DNA of 64,000 nt, taken from assembly GCA_920105625.2 (NCBI GenBank), contig OV050033.1, forward strand, positions 95,358,280 through 95,422,279, given 5' to 3'. Source of the stretch: Clusia tigrina. Taxonomy: Eukaryota > Arthropoda > Insecta > Diptera > Clusiidae. The translations under genes and the position numbers were made by a program. Below are positions 52,370 to 64,000 of the stretch, in pieces. A model generated the notes under the pieces. That model had not been told where the DNA came from. It made no database searches and saw only the letters and a program-made list of their open reading frames with translations. Position 1 is the first letter of the stretch; each line of letters starts with the position of its first letter.

Positions 52370-55300
52370 GATAAAACTTCAAATGGCCCTAATTTCTATA
52401 CGGTACGTCCTTCTCCTATCACAGTTTGCAACATACAAATGCTTGTAACTTTTTACTGGAGCGTCATAAAACCTTGAAATTTTGTAACAATAAAGTACTC
52501 GAGCCTCTTGTCAATTTAAACTATCGCTCAAAGCTATGCTACCATTGAGTCCCAAATCAAACACTGATAAAACTTCAAATGGCCCTAACTTCTATGCGGT
52601 ACGTCCTACACCTATCAAAGTTTGCAACATACTTGTAACTTTTTACTGGAGCGTCATAAAATCTTGAAATTTTGTAACAATAAAGCACTCGAGCCTCTTG
52701 TCAATTTAAGCTATCGCTCAAAGCTATGCTACCCATGAGTCCCAAATCAAACACTGATTAAACTTCAAATGGCCCTAACTTCTATACGGTACGTCCTACA
52801 CCTATCAAAGTTTGCAACATACAAATGCTTGTAACTTTTTACTGGAGCGTCATAAAACCTTGACATTTTGTAACAATAAAGTACTCGAGCCTCTTTTTCA
52901 ATTTAAGTTATCGCTCAAAGCTATGTTACCCTTGAGTCCCAAATCAAACACTGATAAAACTTCAAATGGCCCTAACTCCTATACGGTACGTCCTACACCT
53001 ATCAAAGTTTGCAACATACAAATGCTTGTAACTTTTTACTGGAGCGTCATAAAACCTTGAAATTTTGTAACAATAAAGTACTCGAGCCTCTTGTCAATTT
53101 AAGCTATCGCTCAAAGCTATGCTACCATTGAGTCCCAAATCAAACACTGATAAAACTTCAAATGGCCCTAACTTCTATACGGTACGTCCTACACCTATCA
53201 AAGTTTGCAACATACAAATGCTTGTAACTTTTTACTGGAGCTTCATAAAACCTTGAAATTTTGTAACAATAAAGTACTCGAGCCTCTTTTTCAATTTAAG
53301 TTATCGCTCAAAGCTATGCTACCCTTGAGTCCCAAATCAAACACTGATAAAACTTCAAATGGCCCTAACTTCTATGCGGTACGTCCTACACCTATCAAAG
53401 TTTGCAACATACAAATGATTGTAACTTTTTACTGGAGCGTCATAAAATCTTGAAATTTTGTAACAATAAAGTACTCGAGCCTCTTGTCAATTTAAGCTAT
53501 CGCTCAAAGCTATGCTACCCTTGAGTTCCAAATCAAACACTGATAAAACTTCAAATGGCCCTAATTTCTATACGGTACGTCCTTCTCCTATCACAGTTTG
53601 CAACATACAAATGCTTGTAACTTTTTACTGGAGCGTCATAAAACCTTGAAATTTTGTAACAATAAAGTACTCGAGCCTCTTGTCAATTTAAACTATCGCT
53701 CAAAGCTATGCTACCATTGAGTCCCAAATCAAACACTGATAAAACTTCAAATGGCCCTAACTTCTATGCGGTACGTCCTACACCTATCAAAGTTTGCAAC
53801 ATACAAATGCTTGTAACTTTTTACTGGAGCGTCATAAAATCTTGAAATTTTGTAACAATAAAGCACTCGAGCCTCTTGTCAATTTAAGCTATCGCTCAAA
53901 GCTATGCTACCCATGAGTCCCAAATCAAACACTGATTAAACTTCAAATGGCCCTAACTTCTACACGGTACGTCCTACACCTATCAAAGTTTGCAACATAC
54001 AAATGCTTGTAACTTTTTACTGGAGCGTCATAAAACCTTGACATTTTGTAACAATAAAGTACTCGAGCCTCTTTTTCAATTTAAGTTATCGCTCAAAGCT
54101 ATGCTACCCTTGAGTCCCAAATCAAACACTGATAAAACTTCAAATGGCCCTAACTCCTATACGGTACGTCCTACACCTATCAAAGTTTGCAACATACAAA
54201 TGCTTGTAACTTTTTACTGGAGCGTCATAAAACCTTGAAATTTTGTAACAATAAAGTACTCGAGCCTCTTGTCAATTTAAGCTATCGCTCAAAGCTATGC
54301 TACCATTGAGTCCCAAATCAAACACTGATAAAACTTCAAATGGCCCTAACTTCTATACGGTACGTCCTACACCTATCAAAGTTTGCAACATACAAATGCT
54401 TGTAACTTTTTACTGGAGCGTCATAAAACCTTGAAATTTTGTAACAATAAAGTACTCGAGCCTCTTTTTCAATTTAAGTTATCGCTCAAAGCTATGCTAC
54501 CCTTGAGTCCCAAATCAAACACTGATAAAACTTCAAATGGACCTAACTCCTATACGGTACGTCCTACACCTATCAAAGTTTGCAACATACAAATGCTTGT
54601 AACTTTTTACTGGAGCGTCATAAAACCTTGAAATTTTGTAACAATAAAGTACTCGAGCCTCTTGTCAATTTAAGCTATCGCTCAAAGCTATGCTACCATT
54701 GAGTCCCAAATCAAACACTGATAAAACTTCAAATGGCCCTAACTTCTATACGGTACGTCCTACACCTATCAAAGTTTGCAACATACAAAAGCTTGTAACT
54801 TTTTACTGGAGCGTCATAAAACCTTGAAATTTTGTAACAATAAAGTACTCGAGCCTCTTTTTCAATTTAAGTTATCGCTCAAAGCTATGCTACCCTTGAG
54901 TCCAATATCAAACACTGATAAAACTTCAAATGGACCTAACTCCTTTACGGTACGTCCTACACCTATCAAAGTTTGCAACATAGAAACGCTTGTAACTTTT
55001 TACTGGAGCGTCATAAAACCTTGAAATTTTGTAACAATAAAGTACTCGAGCCTCTTGTCAATTTAAGTTATCGCTCAAAGCTATGCTACCCTTGAGTCCC
55101 AAATCAAACACTGATAAAACTTCAAATGGCCCTAACTCCTATACAGTACGTCCTACACCTATCAAAGTTTGCAACATACAAATGCGTGTAACTTTTTAAT
55201 GGAGCGTCATAAAACCTTGAAATTTTGTAATAATAAAGTACTCGAGCCTCTTGTCAATTTAAGCTATCGCTCAAAGCTATGCTACCCTTGAGTCCCAAAT

Positions 55301-58300
55301 CAAACACTGATAAAACTTCAAATGGCCTTAACTTCTATACGGTACGTCCTACACCTATCAAAGTTTGCAACATACAAATGCTTGTAACTTTTTACTGGAG
55401 CGTCATAAAACCTTGAAATTTTGTAACAATAAAGCACCCGAGCCTCTTGTCAATTTAAGCTATCGCTCAAAGCTATGCTACCGTTGAGTTCCAAATCAAA
55501 CACTGATAAAACTTCAAATGGCCCTAACTCCTATACGGTACGTCGTATACCTATCAAAGTTTGCAAGATAGAAATGCTTGTAACTTTTTACTGGAGCGTC
55601 ATAAAACCTTGAAATTTTGGAACAATAAAGTACTCGAGCCTCTTGTCAATTTAAGCTATCGCTCAAAGCTATGCTACCATTGTGTCCCAAATCAAACACT
55701 GATAAAACTTCAAATGGCCCTAACTTCTATACGGTACGTCCTACAACTATCAAAGTTTGCAACATACAAATGCTTGTAACTTTTTACTGGAGCGTCATAA
55801 AACCTTGAAATTTTGTAACAATAAAGTACTCGAGCCTCTTGTCAATTTAAGGTATCGCTCAAAGCTATGCTACCCATGAGTCCCAAATCAAACACTGATA
55901 AAACTTCAAATGGCCCTAACTTCTATACGGTACGTCCTAAAACTATCAAATTTTACAACATACTAATGCTTGTAACTTTTCACTGGAGCGTCATAAAACC
56001 TTGAAATTTTGTAACAATAAAGTACTCGAGCCTCTTTTTCAATTTACTCTATCGCTCAAAGCTATGCTACCCATGAGTCCCAAATCAAACACTGATAAAA
56101 CTTCAAATGGCCCTAACTTCTATACGGTACGTCCTACACCTATTAAAGTTTGCAACATACAAATGCTTGTAACTTTTTACTGGAGCGTCATAAAACCTTG
56201 AAATTTTGTAACAATAAAGTACTCGAGCCTCTTGTCAATTTAAGCTATCGCTCAAAGCTATGCTACCCATGAGTCCCAAATCAAACACTGATAAAACTTC
56301 AAATGGCCCTAACTTCTATACGGTACGTCCTACACCTATCACAGTTTGCAACATACAAATGCTTGTAACTTTTTACTGGAGCGTCATAAAACCTTGAAAT
56401 TTTGTAACAATAAAGTACTCGAACCTCTTTTTCAATTTAAGTTATCGCTCAAAGCTATGGTACCCTTGAGTCCCAAATCAAACACTGATAAAACTTCAAG
56501 TGGCCTTAACTCCTATACGGTACGTCCTACACTTATCAAAGTTTGCAACATAGAAATACTAGTAACTTTTCACTGGAGCGTCATAAAACCTTGAAATTTT
56601 GTAACAATAAAATACTCGAGCCTCTTGTCAATTTAAGCTATCGCTCAAAGCTATGCTACCATTGAGTCCCAAATCAAACACTGATAAAACTTCAAATGGC
56701 CCTAACTTCTATACGGTGCATCCTACACCTATCAAAGTTTGCAACATACAAATGCTTGTAACTTTTTACTGGAGCGTCATAAAACCTTGAAATTTTTTAA
56801 CATTAAAGTACTCGAGCCTCTTGTCAATTTAAGCTCTCGCTCAAAGCTATGCTACCCATGAGTCCCAAATCAAACACTGATAAAACTTCAAATGGCCCTA
56901 ACTTCTATACGGTACTTCCCACACCTATCAAAGTTTGCAACATAAAAATGCTTGTAACTTTTTACTGGAGCGTCATAAAACCTTGAAATTTTGGAACAAT
57001 ACAGTACTCGAGCCTCTTGTCAATTTAAGCTATCGCTCAAAGCTATGCTACCATTGAGTCCCAAATCAAATACTGATAAAACTTCAAATGGCCATAACTT
57101 CTATATGGTACGTCCTACAACTATCAAAGTTTGCAACATACAAATGCTTGTAACATTTTACTGGAGCGTCATAAAACGTTGAAATTTTGTAACAATAAAG
57201 TACTCGAGCCTCCTGTCTTTTTAAGCTATCGGTCAAAGCTATGCTACCCATGAGTCCCAAATCAAACACTGATAAAACTTCAAATGGCCCTAACTTCTAT
57301 ACGGTACGTCCTACAACTATCAAATTTTGCAACATACAAATGCTTGTAACTTTTCACTGGAGCGTCATAAAACCTTGAAATTTTGTAACAATAAAGTACT
57401 CGAGCCTCTTTTTCAATTGAAGCTATCGCTCAAAGCTATGCTACCCTTGAGTCCCAAATCAAACACTGATAAAACTTTAAATGGCCATAACTTCTATACG
57501 GTACGTCCTACACCTATCAAAGTTTGCAACATACAAATGCTTGTAACTTTTTACTGGAGCGTCATAAAACCTTGAAATTTTCTAACAATAAAGTACTCGA
57601 GCCTCTTGTCAATTTAAGCTATCGCTCAAAGCTATGCTACCCTTGAGTTCCAAATCAAACACTGATAAAACTTCAAATGGCCCTAATTTCTATACGGTAC
57701 GTCCTTCTCCTATCAAAGTTTGCAACATACAAATGCTTGTAACTTTTTACTGGAGCGTCATAAAACCTTGAAATTTTGTAACAATAAAGTACTCGAGCCT
57801 CTTGTCAATTTAAACTATCGCTCAAAGCTATGCTACCATTGAGTCCCAAATCAAACACTGATAAAACTTCAAATGGCCCTAACTTCTATGCGGTACGTCC
57901 TACACCTATCAAAGTTTGCAACATACTTGTAACTTTTTACTGGAGCGTCATAAAATCTTGAAATTTTGTAACAATAAAGCACTCGAGCCTCTTGTCAATT
58001 TAAGCTATCGCTCAAAGCTATGCTACCCATGAGTCCCAAATCAAACACTGATTAAACTTCAAATGGCCCTAACTTCTATACGGTACGTCCTACACCTATC
58101 AAAGTTTGCAACATACAAATGCTTGTATCTTTTTACTGGAGCGTCATAAAACCTTGACATTTTGTAACAATAAAGTACTCGAGCCTCTTTTTCAATTTAA
58201 GTTATCGCTCAAAGCTATGCTACCCTTGAGTCCCAAATCAAACACTGATAAAACTTCAAATGGCCCTAACTCCTATACGGTACGTCCTACACCTATCAAA

Positions 58301-61300
58301 GTTTGCAACATACAAATGCTTGTAACTTTTTACTGGAGCGTCATAAAACCTTGAAATTTTGTAACAATAAAGTACTCGAGCCTCTTGTCAATTTAAGCTA
58401 TCGCTCAAAGCTATGCTACCATTGAGTCCCAAATCAAACACTGATAAAACTTCAAATGGCCCTAACTTCTATACGGTACGTCCTACACCTATCAAAGTTT
58501 GCAACATACAAATGCTTGTAACTTTTTACTGGAGCTTCATAAAACCTTGAAATTTTGTAACAATAAAGTACTCGAGCCTCTTTTTCAATTTAAGTTATCG
58601 CTCAAAGCTATGCTACCCTTGAGTCCCAAATCAAACACTGATAAAACTTCAAATGGCCCTAACTTCTATGCGGTACGTCCTACACCTATCAAAGTTTGCA
58701 ACATACAAATGATTGTAACTTTTTACTAGAGCGTCATAAAATCTTGAAATTTTGTAACAATAAAGTACTCGAGCCTCTTGTCAATTTAAGCTATCGCTCA
58801 AAGCTATGCTACCCTTGAGTTCCAAATCAAACACTGATAAAACTTCAAATGGCCCTAATTTCTATACGGTACGTCCTTCTCCTATCACAGTTTGCAACAT
58901 ACAAATGCTTGTAACTTTTTACTGGAGCGTCATAAAACCTTGAAATTTTGTAACAATAAAGTACTCGAGCCTCTTGTCAATTTAAACTATCGCTCAAAGC
59001 TATGCTACCATTGAGTCCCAAATCAAACACTGATAAAACTTCAAATGGCCCTAACTTCTATGCGGTACGTCCTACACCTATCAAAGTTTGCAACATACAA
59101 ATGCTTGTAACTTTTTACTGGAGCGTCATAAAATCTTGAAATTTTGTAACAATAAAGCACTCGAGCCTCTTGTCAATTTAAGCTATCGCTCAAAGCTATG
59201 CTACCCATGAGTCCCAAATCAAACACTGATTAAACTTCAAATGGCCCTAACTTCTACACGGTACGTCCTACACCTATCAAAGTTTGCAACATACAAATGC
59301 TTGTAACTTTTTACTGGAGCGTCATAAAACCTTGACATTTTGTAACAATAAAGTACTCGAGCCTCTTTTTCAATTTAAGTTATCGCTCAAAGCTATGCTA
59401 CCCTTGAGTCCCAAATCAAACACTGATAAAACTTCAAATGGCCCTAACTCCTATACGGTACGTCCTAAAACTATCAAATTTTACAACATACTAATGCTTG
59501 TAACTTTTCACTGGAGCGTCATAAAACCTTGAAATTTTGTAACAATAAAGTACTCGAGCCTCTTTTTCAATTTACTCTATCGCTCAAAGCTATGCTACCC
59601 ATGAGTCCCAAATCAAACACTGATAAAACTTCAAATGGCCCTAACTTCTATACGGTACGTCCTACACCTATTAAAGTTTGCAACATACAAATGCTTGTAA
59701 CTTTTTACTGGAGCGTCATAAAACCTTGAAATTTTGTAACAATAAAGTACTCGAGCCTCTTGTCAATTTAAGCTATCGCTCAAAGCTATGCTACCCATGA
59801 GTCCCAAATCAAACACTGATAAAACTTCAAATGGCCCTAACTTCTATACGGTACGTCCTACACCTATCACAGTTTGCAACATACAAATGCTTGTAACTTT
59901 TTACTGGAGCGTCATAAAACCTTGAAATTTTGTAACAATAAAGTACTCGAACCTCTTTTTCAATTTAAGTTATCGCTCAAAGCTATGCTACCCTTGAGTC
60001 CCAAATCAAACACTGATAAAACTTCAAGTGGCCTTAACTCCTATACGGTACGTCCTACACTTATCAAAGTTTGCAACATAGAAATACTAGTAACTTTTCA
60101 CTGGAGCGTCATAAAACCTTGAAATTTTGTAACAATAAAATACTCGAGCCTCTTGTCAATTTAAGCTATCGCTCAAAGCTATGCTACCATTGAGTCCCAA
60201 ATCAAACACTGATAAAACTTCAAATGGCCCTAACTTCTATACGGTGCATCCTACACCTATCAAAGTTTGCAACATACAAATGCTTGTAACTTTTTACTGG
60301 AGCGTCATAAAACCTTGACATTTTGTAACAATAAAGTACTCGAGCCTCTTTTTCAATTTAAGTTATCGCTCAAAGCTATGCTACCCTTGAGTCCCAAATC
60401 AAACACTGATAAAACTTCAAATGGCCCTAACTCCTATACGGTACGTCCTACACCTATCAAAGTTTGCAACATACAAATGCTTGTAACTTTTTACTGGAGC
60501 GTCATAAAACCTTGAAATTTTGTAACAATAAAGTACTCGAGCCTCTTGTCAATTTAAGCTATCGCTCAAAGCTATGCTACCATTGAGTCCCAAATCAAAC
60601 ACTGATAAAACTTCAAATGGCCCTAACTTCTATACGGTACGTCCTACACCTATCAAAGTTTGCAACATACAAATGCTTGTAACTTTTTACTGGAGCTTCA
60701 TAAAACCTTGAAATTTTGTAACAATAAAGTACTCGAGCCTCTTTTTCAATTTAAGTTATCGCTCAAAGCTATGCTACCCTTGAGTCCCAAATCAAACACT
60801 GATAAAACTTCAAATGGCCCTAACTTCTATGCGGTACGTCCTACACCTATCAAAGTTTGCAACATACAAATGATTGTAACTTTTTACTAGAGCGTCATAA
60901 AATCTTGAAATTTTGTAACAATAAAGTACTCGAGCCTCTTGTCAATTTAAGCTATCGCTCAAAGCTATGCTACCCTTGAGTTCCAAATCAAACACTGATA
61001 AAACTTCAAATGGCCCTAATTTCTATACGGTACGTCCTTCTCCTATCACAGTTTGCAACATACAAATGCTTGTAACTTTTTACTGGAGCGTCATAAAACC
61101 TTGAAATTTTGTAACAATAAAGTACTCGAGCCTCTTGTCGATTTAAACTATCGCTCAAAGCTATGCTACCATTGAGTCCCAAATCAAACACTGATAAAAC
61201 TTCAAATGGCCCTAACTTCTATGCGGTACGTCCTACACCTATCAAAGTTTGCAACATACAAATGCTTGTAACTTTTTACTGGAGCGTCATAAAATCTTGA

Positions 61301-64000
61301 AATTTTGTAACAATAAAGCACTCGAGCCTCTTGTCAATTTAAGCTATCGCTCAAAGCTATGCTACCCATGAGTCCCAAATCAAACACTGATTAAACTTCA
61401 AATGGCCCTAACTTCTACACGGTACGTCCTACACCTATCAAAGTTTGCAACATACAAATGCTTGTAACTTTTTACTGGAGCGTCATAAAACCTTGACATT
61501 TTGTAACAATAAAGTACTCGAGCCTCTTTTTCAATTTAAGTTATCGCTCAAAGCTATGCTACCCTTGAGTCCCAAATCAAACACTGATAAAACTTCAAAT
61601 GGCCCTAACTCCTATACGGTACGTCCTAAAACTATCAAATTTTACAACATACTAATGCTTGTAACTTTTCACTGGAGCGTCATAAAACCTTGAAATTTTG
61701 TAACAATAAAGTACTCGAGCCTCTTTTTCAATTTACTCTATCGCTCAAAGCTATGCTACCCATGAGTCCCAAATCAAACACTGATAAAACTTCAAATGGC
61801 CCTAACTTCTATACGGTACGTCCTACACCTATTAAAGTTTGCAACATACAAATGCTTGTAACTTTTTACTGGAGCGTCATAAAACCTTGAAATTTTGTAA
61901 CAATAAAGTACTCGAGCCTCTTGTCAATTTAAGCTATCGCTCAAAGCTATGCTACCCATGAGTCCCAAATCAAACACTGATAAAACTTCAAATGGCCCTA
62001 ACTTCTATACGGTACGTCCTACACCTATCACAGTTTGCAACATACAAATGCTTGTAACTTTTTACTGGAGCGTCATAAAACCTTGAAATTTTGTAACAAT
62101 AAAGTACTCGAACCTCTTTTTCAATTTAAGTTATCGCTATGCTACCCTTGAGTCCCAAATCAAACACTGATAAAACTTCAAGTGGCCTTAACTCCTATAC
62201 GGTACGTCCTACACTTATCAAAGTTTGCAACATAGAAATACTAGTAACTTTTCACTGGAGCGTCATAAAACCTTGAAATTTTGTAACAATAAAATACTCG
62301 AGCCTCTTGTCAATTTAAGCTATCGCTCAAAGCTATGCTACCATTGAGTCCCAAATCAAACACTGATAAAACTTCAAATGGCCCTAACTTCTATACGGTG
62401 CATCCTACACCTATCAAAGTTTGCAACATACAAATGCTTGTAACTTTTTACTGGAGCGTCATAAAACCTTGAAATTTTTTAACATTAAAGTACTCGAGCC
62501 TCTTGTCAATTTAAGCTCTCCCTCAAAGCTATGCTACCCATGAGTCCCAAATCAAACACTGATAAAACTTCAAATGGCCCTAACTTCTATACGGTACTTC
62601 CCACACCTATCAAAGTTTGCAACATAAAAATGCTTGTAACTTTTTACTGGAGCGTCATAAAACCTTGAAATTTTGAAACAATACAGTACTCGAGCCTCTT
62701 GTCAATTTAAGCTATCGCTCAAAGCTATGCTACCATTGAGTCCCAAATCAAATACTGATAAAACTTCAAATGGCCATAACTTCTATATGGTACGTCCTAC
62801 AACTATCAAAGTTTGCAACATACAAATGCTTGTAACATTTTACTGGAGCGTCATAAAACGTTGAAATTTTGTAACAATAAAGTACTCGAGCCTCCTGTCT
62901 TTTTAAGCTATCGGTCAAAGCTATGCTACCCATGAGTCCCAAATCAAACACTGATAAAACTTCAAATGGCCCTAACTTCTATACGGTACGTCCTACAACT
63001 ATCAAATTTTGAAACATACAAATGCTTGTAACTTTTCACTGGAGCGTCATAAAACCTTGAAATTTTGTAACAATAAAGTACTCGAGCCTCTTTTTCAATT
63101 GAAGCTATCGCTCAAAGCTATGCTACCCTTGAGTCCCAAATCAAACACTGATAAAACTTTAAATGGCCCTAACTTCTATACGGTACGTCCTACACCTATC
63201 AAAGTTTGCAACATACAAATGCTTGTAACTTTTTACTGGAGCGTCATAAAACCTTGAAATTTTCTAACAATAAAGTACTCGAGCCTCTTGTCAATTTAAG
63301 CTATCGCTCAAAGCTATGCTACCCTTGAGTTCCAAATCAAACACTGATAAAACTTCAAATGGCCCTAATTTCTATACGGTACGTCCTTCTCCTATCACAG
63401 TTTGCAACATACAAATGCTTGTAACTTTTTACTGGAGCGTCATAAAACCTTGAAATTTTGTAACAATAAAGTACTCGAGCCTCTTGTCAATTTAAACTAT
63501 CGCTCAAAGCTATGCTACCATTGAGTCCCAAATCAAACACTGATAAAACTTCAAATGGCCCTAACTTCTATGCGGTACGTCCTACACCTATCAAAGTTTG
63601 CAACATACTTGTAACTTTTTACTGGAGCGTCATAAAATCTTGAAATTTTGTAACAATAAAGCACTCGAGCCTCTTGTCAATTTAAGCTATCGCTCAAAGC
63701 TATGCTACCCATGAGTCCCAAATCAAACACTGATTAAACTTCAAATGGCCCTAACTTCTATACGGTACGTCCTACACCTATCAAAGTTTGCAACATACAA
63801 ATGCTTGTAACTTTTTACTGGAGCGTCATAAAACCTTGACATTTTGTAACAATAAAGTACTCGAGCCTTTTTTTCAATTTCAGTTATCGCTCAAAGCTAT
63901 GCTACCCTTGAGTCCCAAATCAAACACTGATAAAACTTCAAATGGCCCTAACTCCTATACGGTACGTCCTACACCTATCAAAGTTTGCAACATACAAATG
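52370..64000 (+). repeat. Tail-zone higher-order repeats (offsets 2,161, about 5,294 and about 5,690 bp)
   Basis: About 52.4-54.2 kb recurs at 57.65-59.5 kb (offset 5,294). 58.1-60.26 kb recurs in tandem at 60.27-62.4 kb (offset 2,161, 11 monomers). 55.96-58.3 kb recurs at 61.65-64.0 kb (offset 5,689, dropping to 5,682 after a 7-bp deletion near 62138). A 6-bp deletion marker, 'catacttgtaac', sits at about 52628, 57919 and 63604. Parts show an alternating 196/197 dimer with 393-bp period (for example 53990, 54383, 54776). Confidence 0.85.

Larger units (their letters stand above)
25298..64000 (+). repeat. Satellite DNA array, right part (about 197 monomers of 196 bp)
   Basis: The same satellite continues in the same orientation to the window edge. 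It falls into three zones by shared variants. At 25.3-28.1 kb it resembles the left array. At about 28.1-52 kb it has its own set of variants (for example 'aaactatcgc...', 'gaaacgcttg', 'taataaaaccttg'). At about 52-64 kb another set appears ('tgacattttgtaac', 'ggagcttcat', 'gtccttctcc'). No gene is supported anywhere in it. The 60-97 codon reading frames are produced where a 197-bp monomer meets 196-bp neighbours, and they repeat with the monomers. Confidence 0.97.

Noticed and set aside
57084..57269. Minus-strand 61-codon frames at 57084-57269, 61006-61191 and 62766-62951
   Set aside because: They arise from the same monomer variant repeated at higher-order offsets, with no family match.

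Overview
The window is eukaryotic heterochromatin, most likely from a higher dipteran fly. It is a long head-to-tail satellite array interrupted by one LTR retrotransposon. The fly assignment is an inference. It rests on the BEL/Pao element with a tRNA-Tyr-like primer site, the cataca/tatgta-rich leader and LTR sequence, and the large AT-rich satellite. No host gene, tRNA, rRNA or CRISPR array is visible.

Layout: 1-17796 is satellite (about 91 monomers). 17797-25292 is a 7,496 bp BEL/Pao-type element in + orientation, with a 5-bp target-site duplication (ctacc) on each side. 25293-64000 is the same satellite (about 197 monomers) in the same orientation. The monomer is 196 bp, with common 195- and 197-bp variants that differ by single-base indels. 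Each carries an AGTACT/CTCGAG overlapping palindrome. Monomers are organised in nested higher-order repeats: a tandem 5,298 bp (27-monomer) duplication at 7682-17796, which continues across the insertion to 25778; a mosaic of 9,409, 6,272 and 5,880 bp offsets between about 28.1 and 49.5 kb; and 2,161 and about 5,690 bp offsets from about 52 kb to the end. The 60-97 codon reading frames in the satellite are by-products of monomer length and are not called as genes.

The element has 751- and 759-bp LTRs that I read as identical except for 4 extra TA units in the 3' LTR, so the insertion looks recent. Its coding region is nevertheless broken. Gag, protease, reverse transcriptase and integrase can all be recognised, but they are split by in-frame TAG stops and frameshifts. 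The first reverse transcriptase catalytic Asp is replaced by Val, and the RNase H region appears to be deleted. This copy was therefore probably mobilised by proteins from an intact relative. Between primer site and gag lies a 1.9-kb leader with unusual structure: a 10+5 bp hairpin at 19378-19416, followed by about eleven tandem 69-80 bp units that each carry the same small stem-loop (19497-20260). This leader is the most interesting part of the window. The unoccupied duplicate of the insertion site is also present, at 12494-12498, and confirms the element's boundaries.
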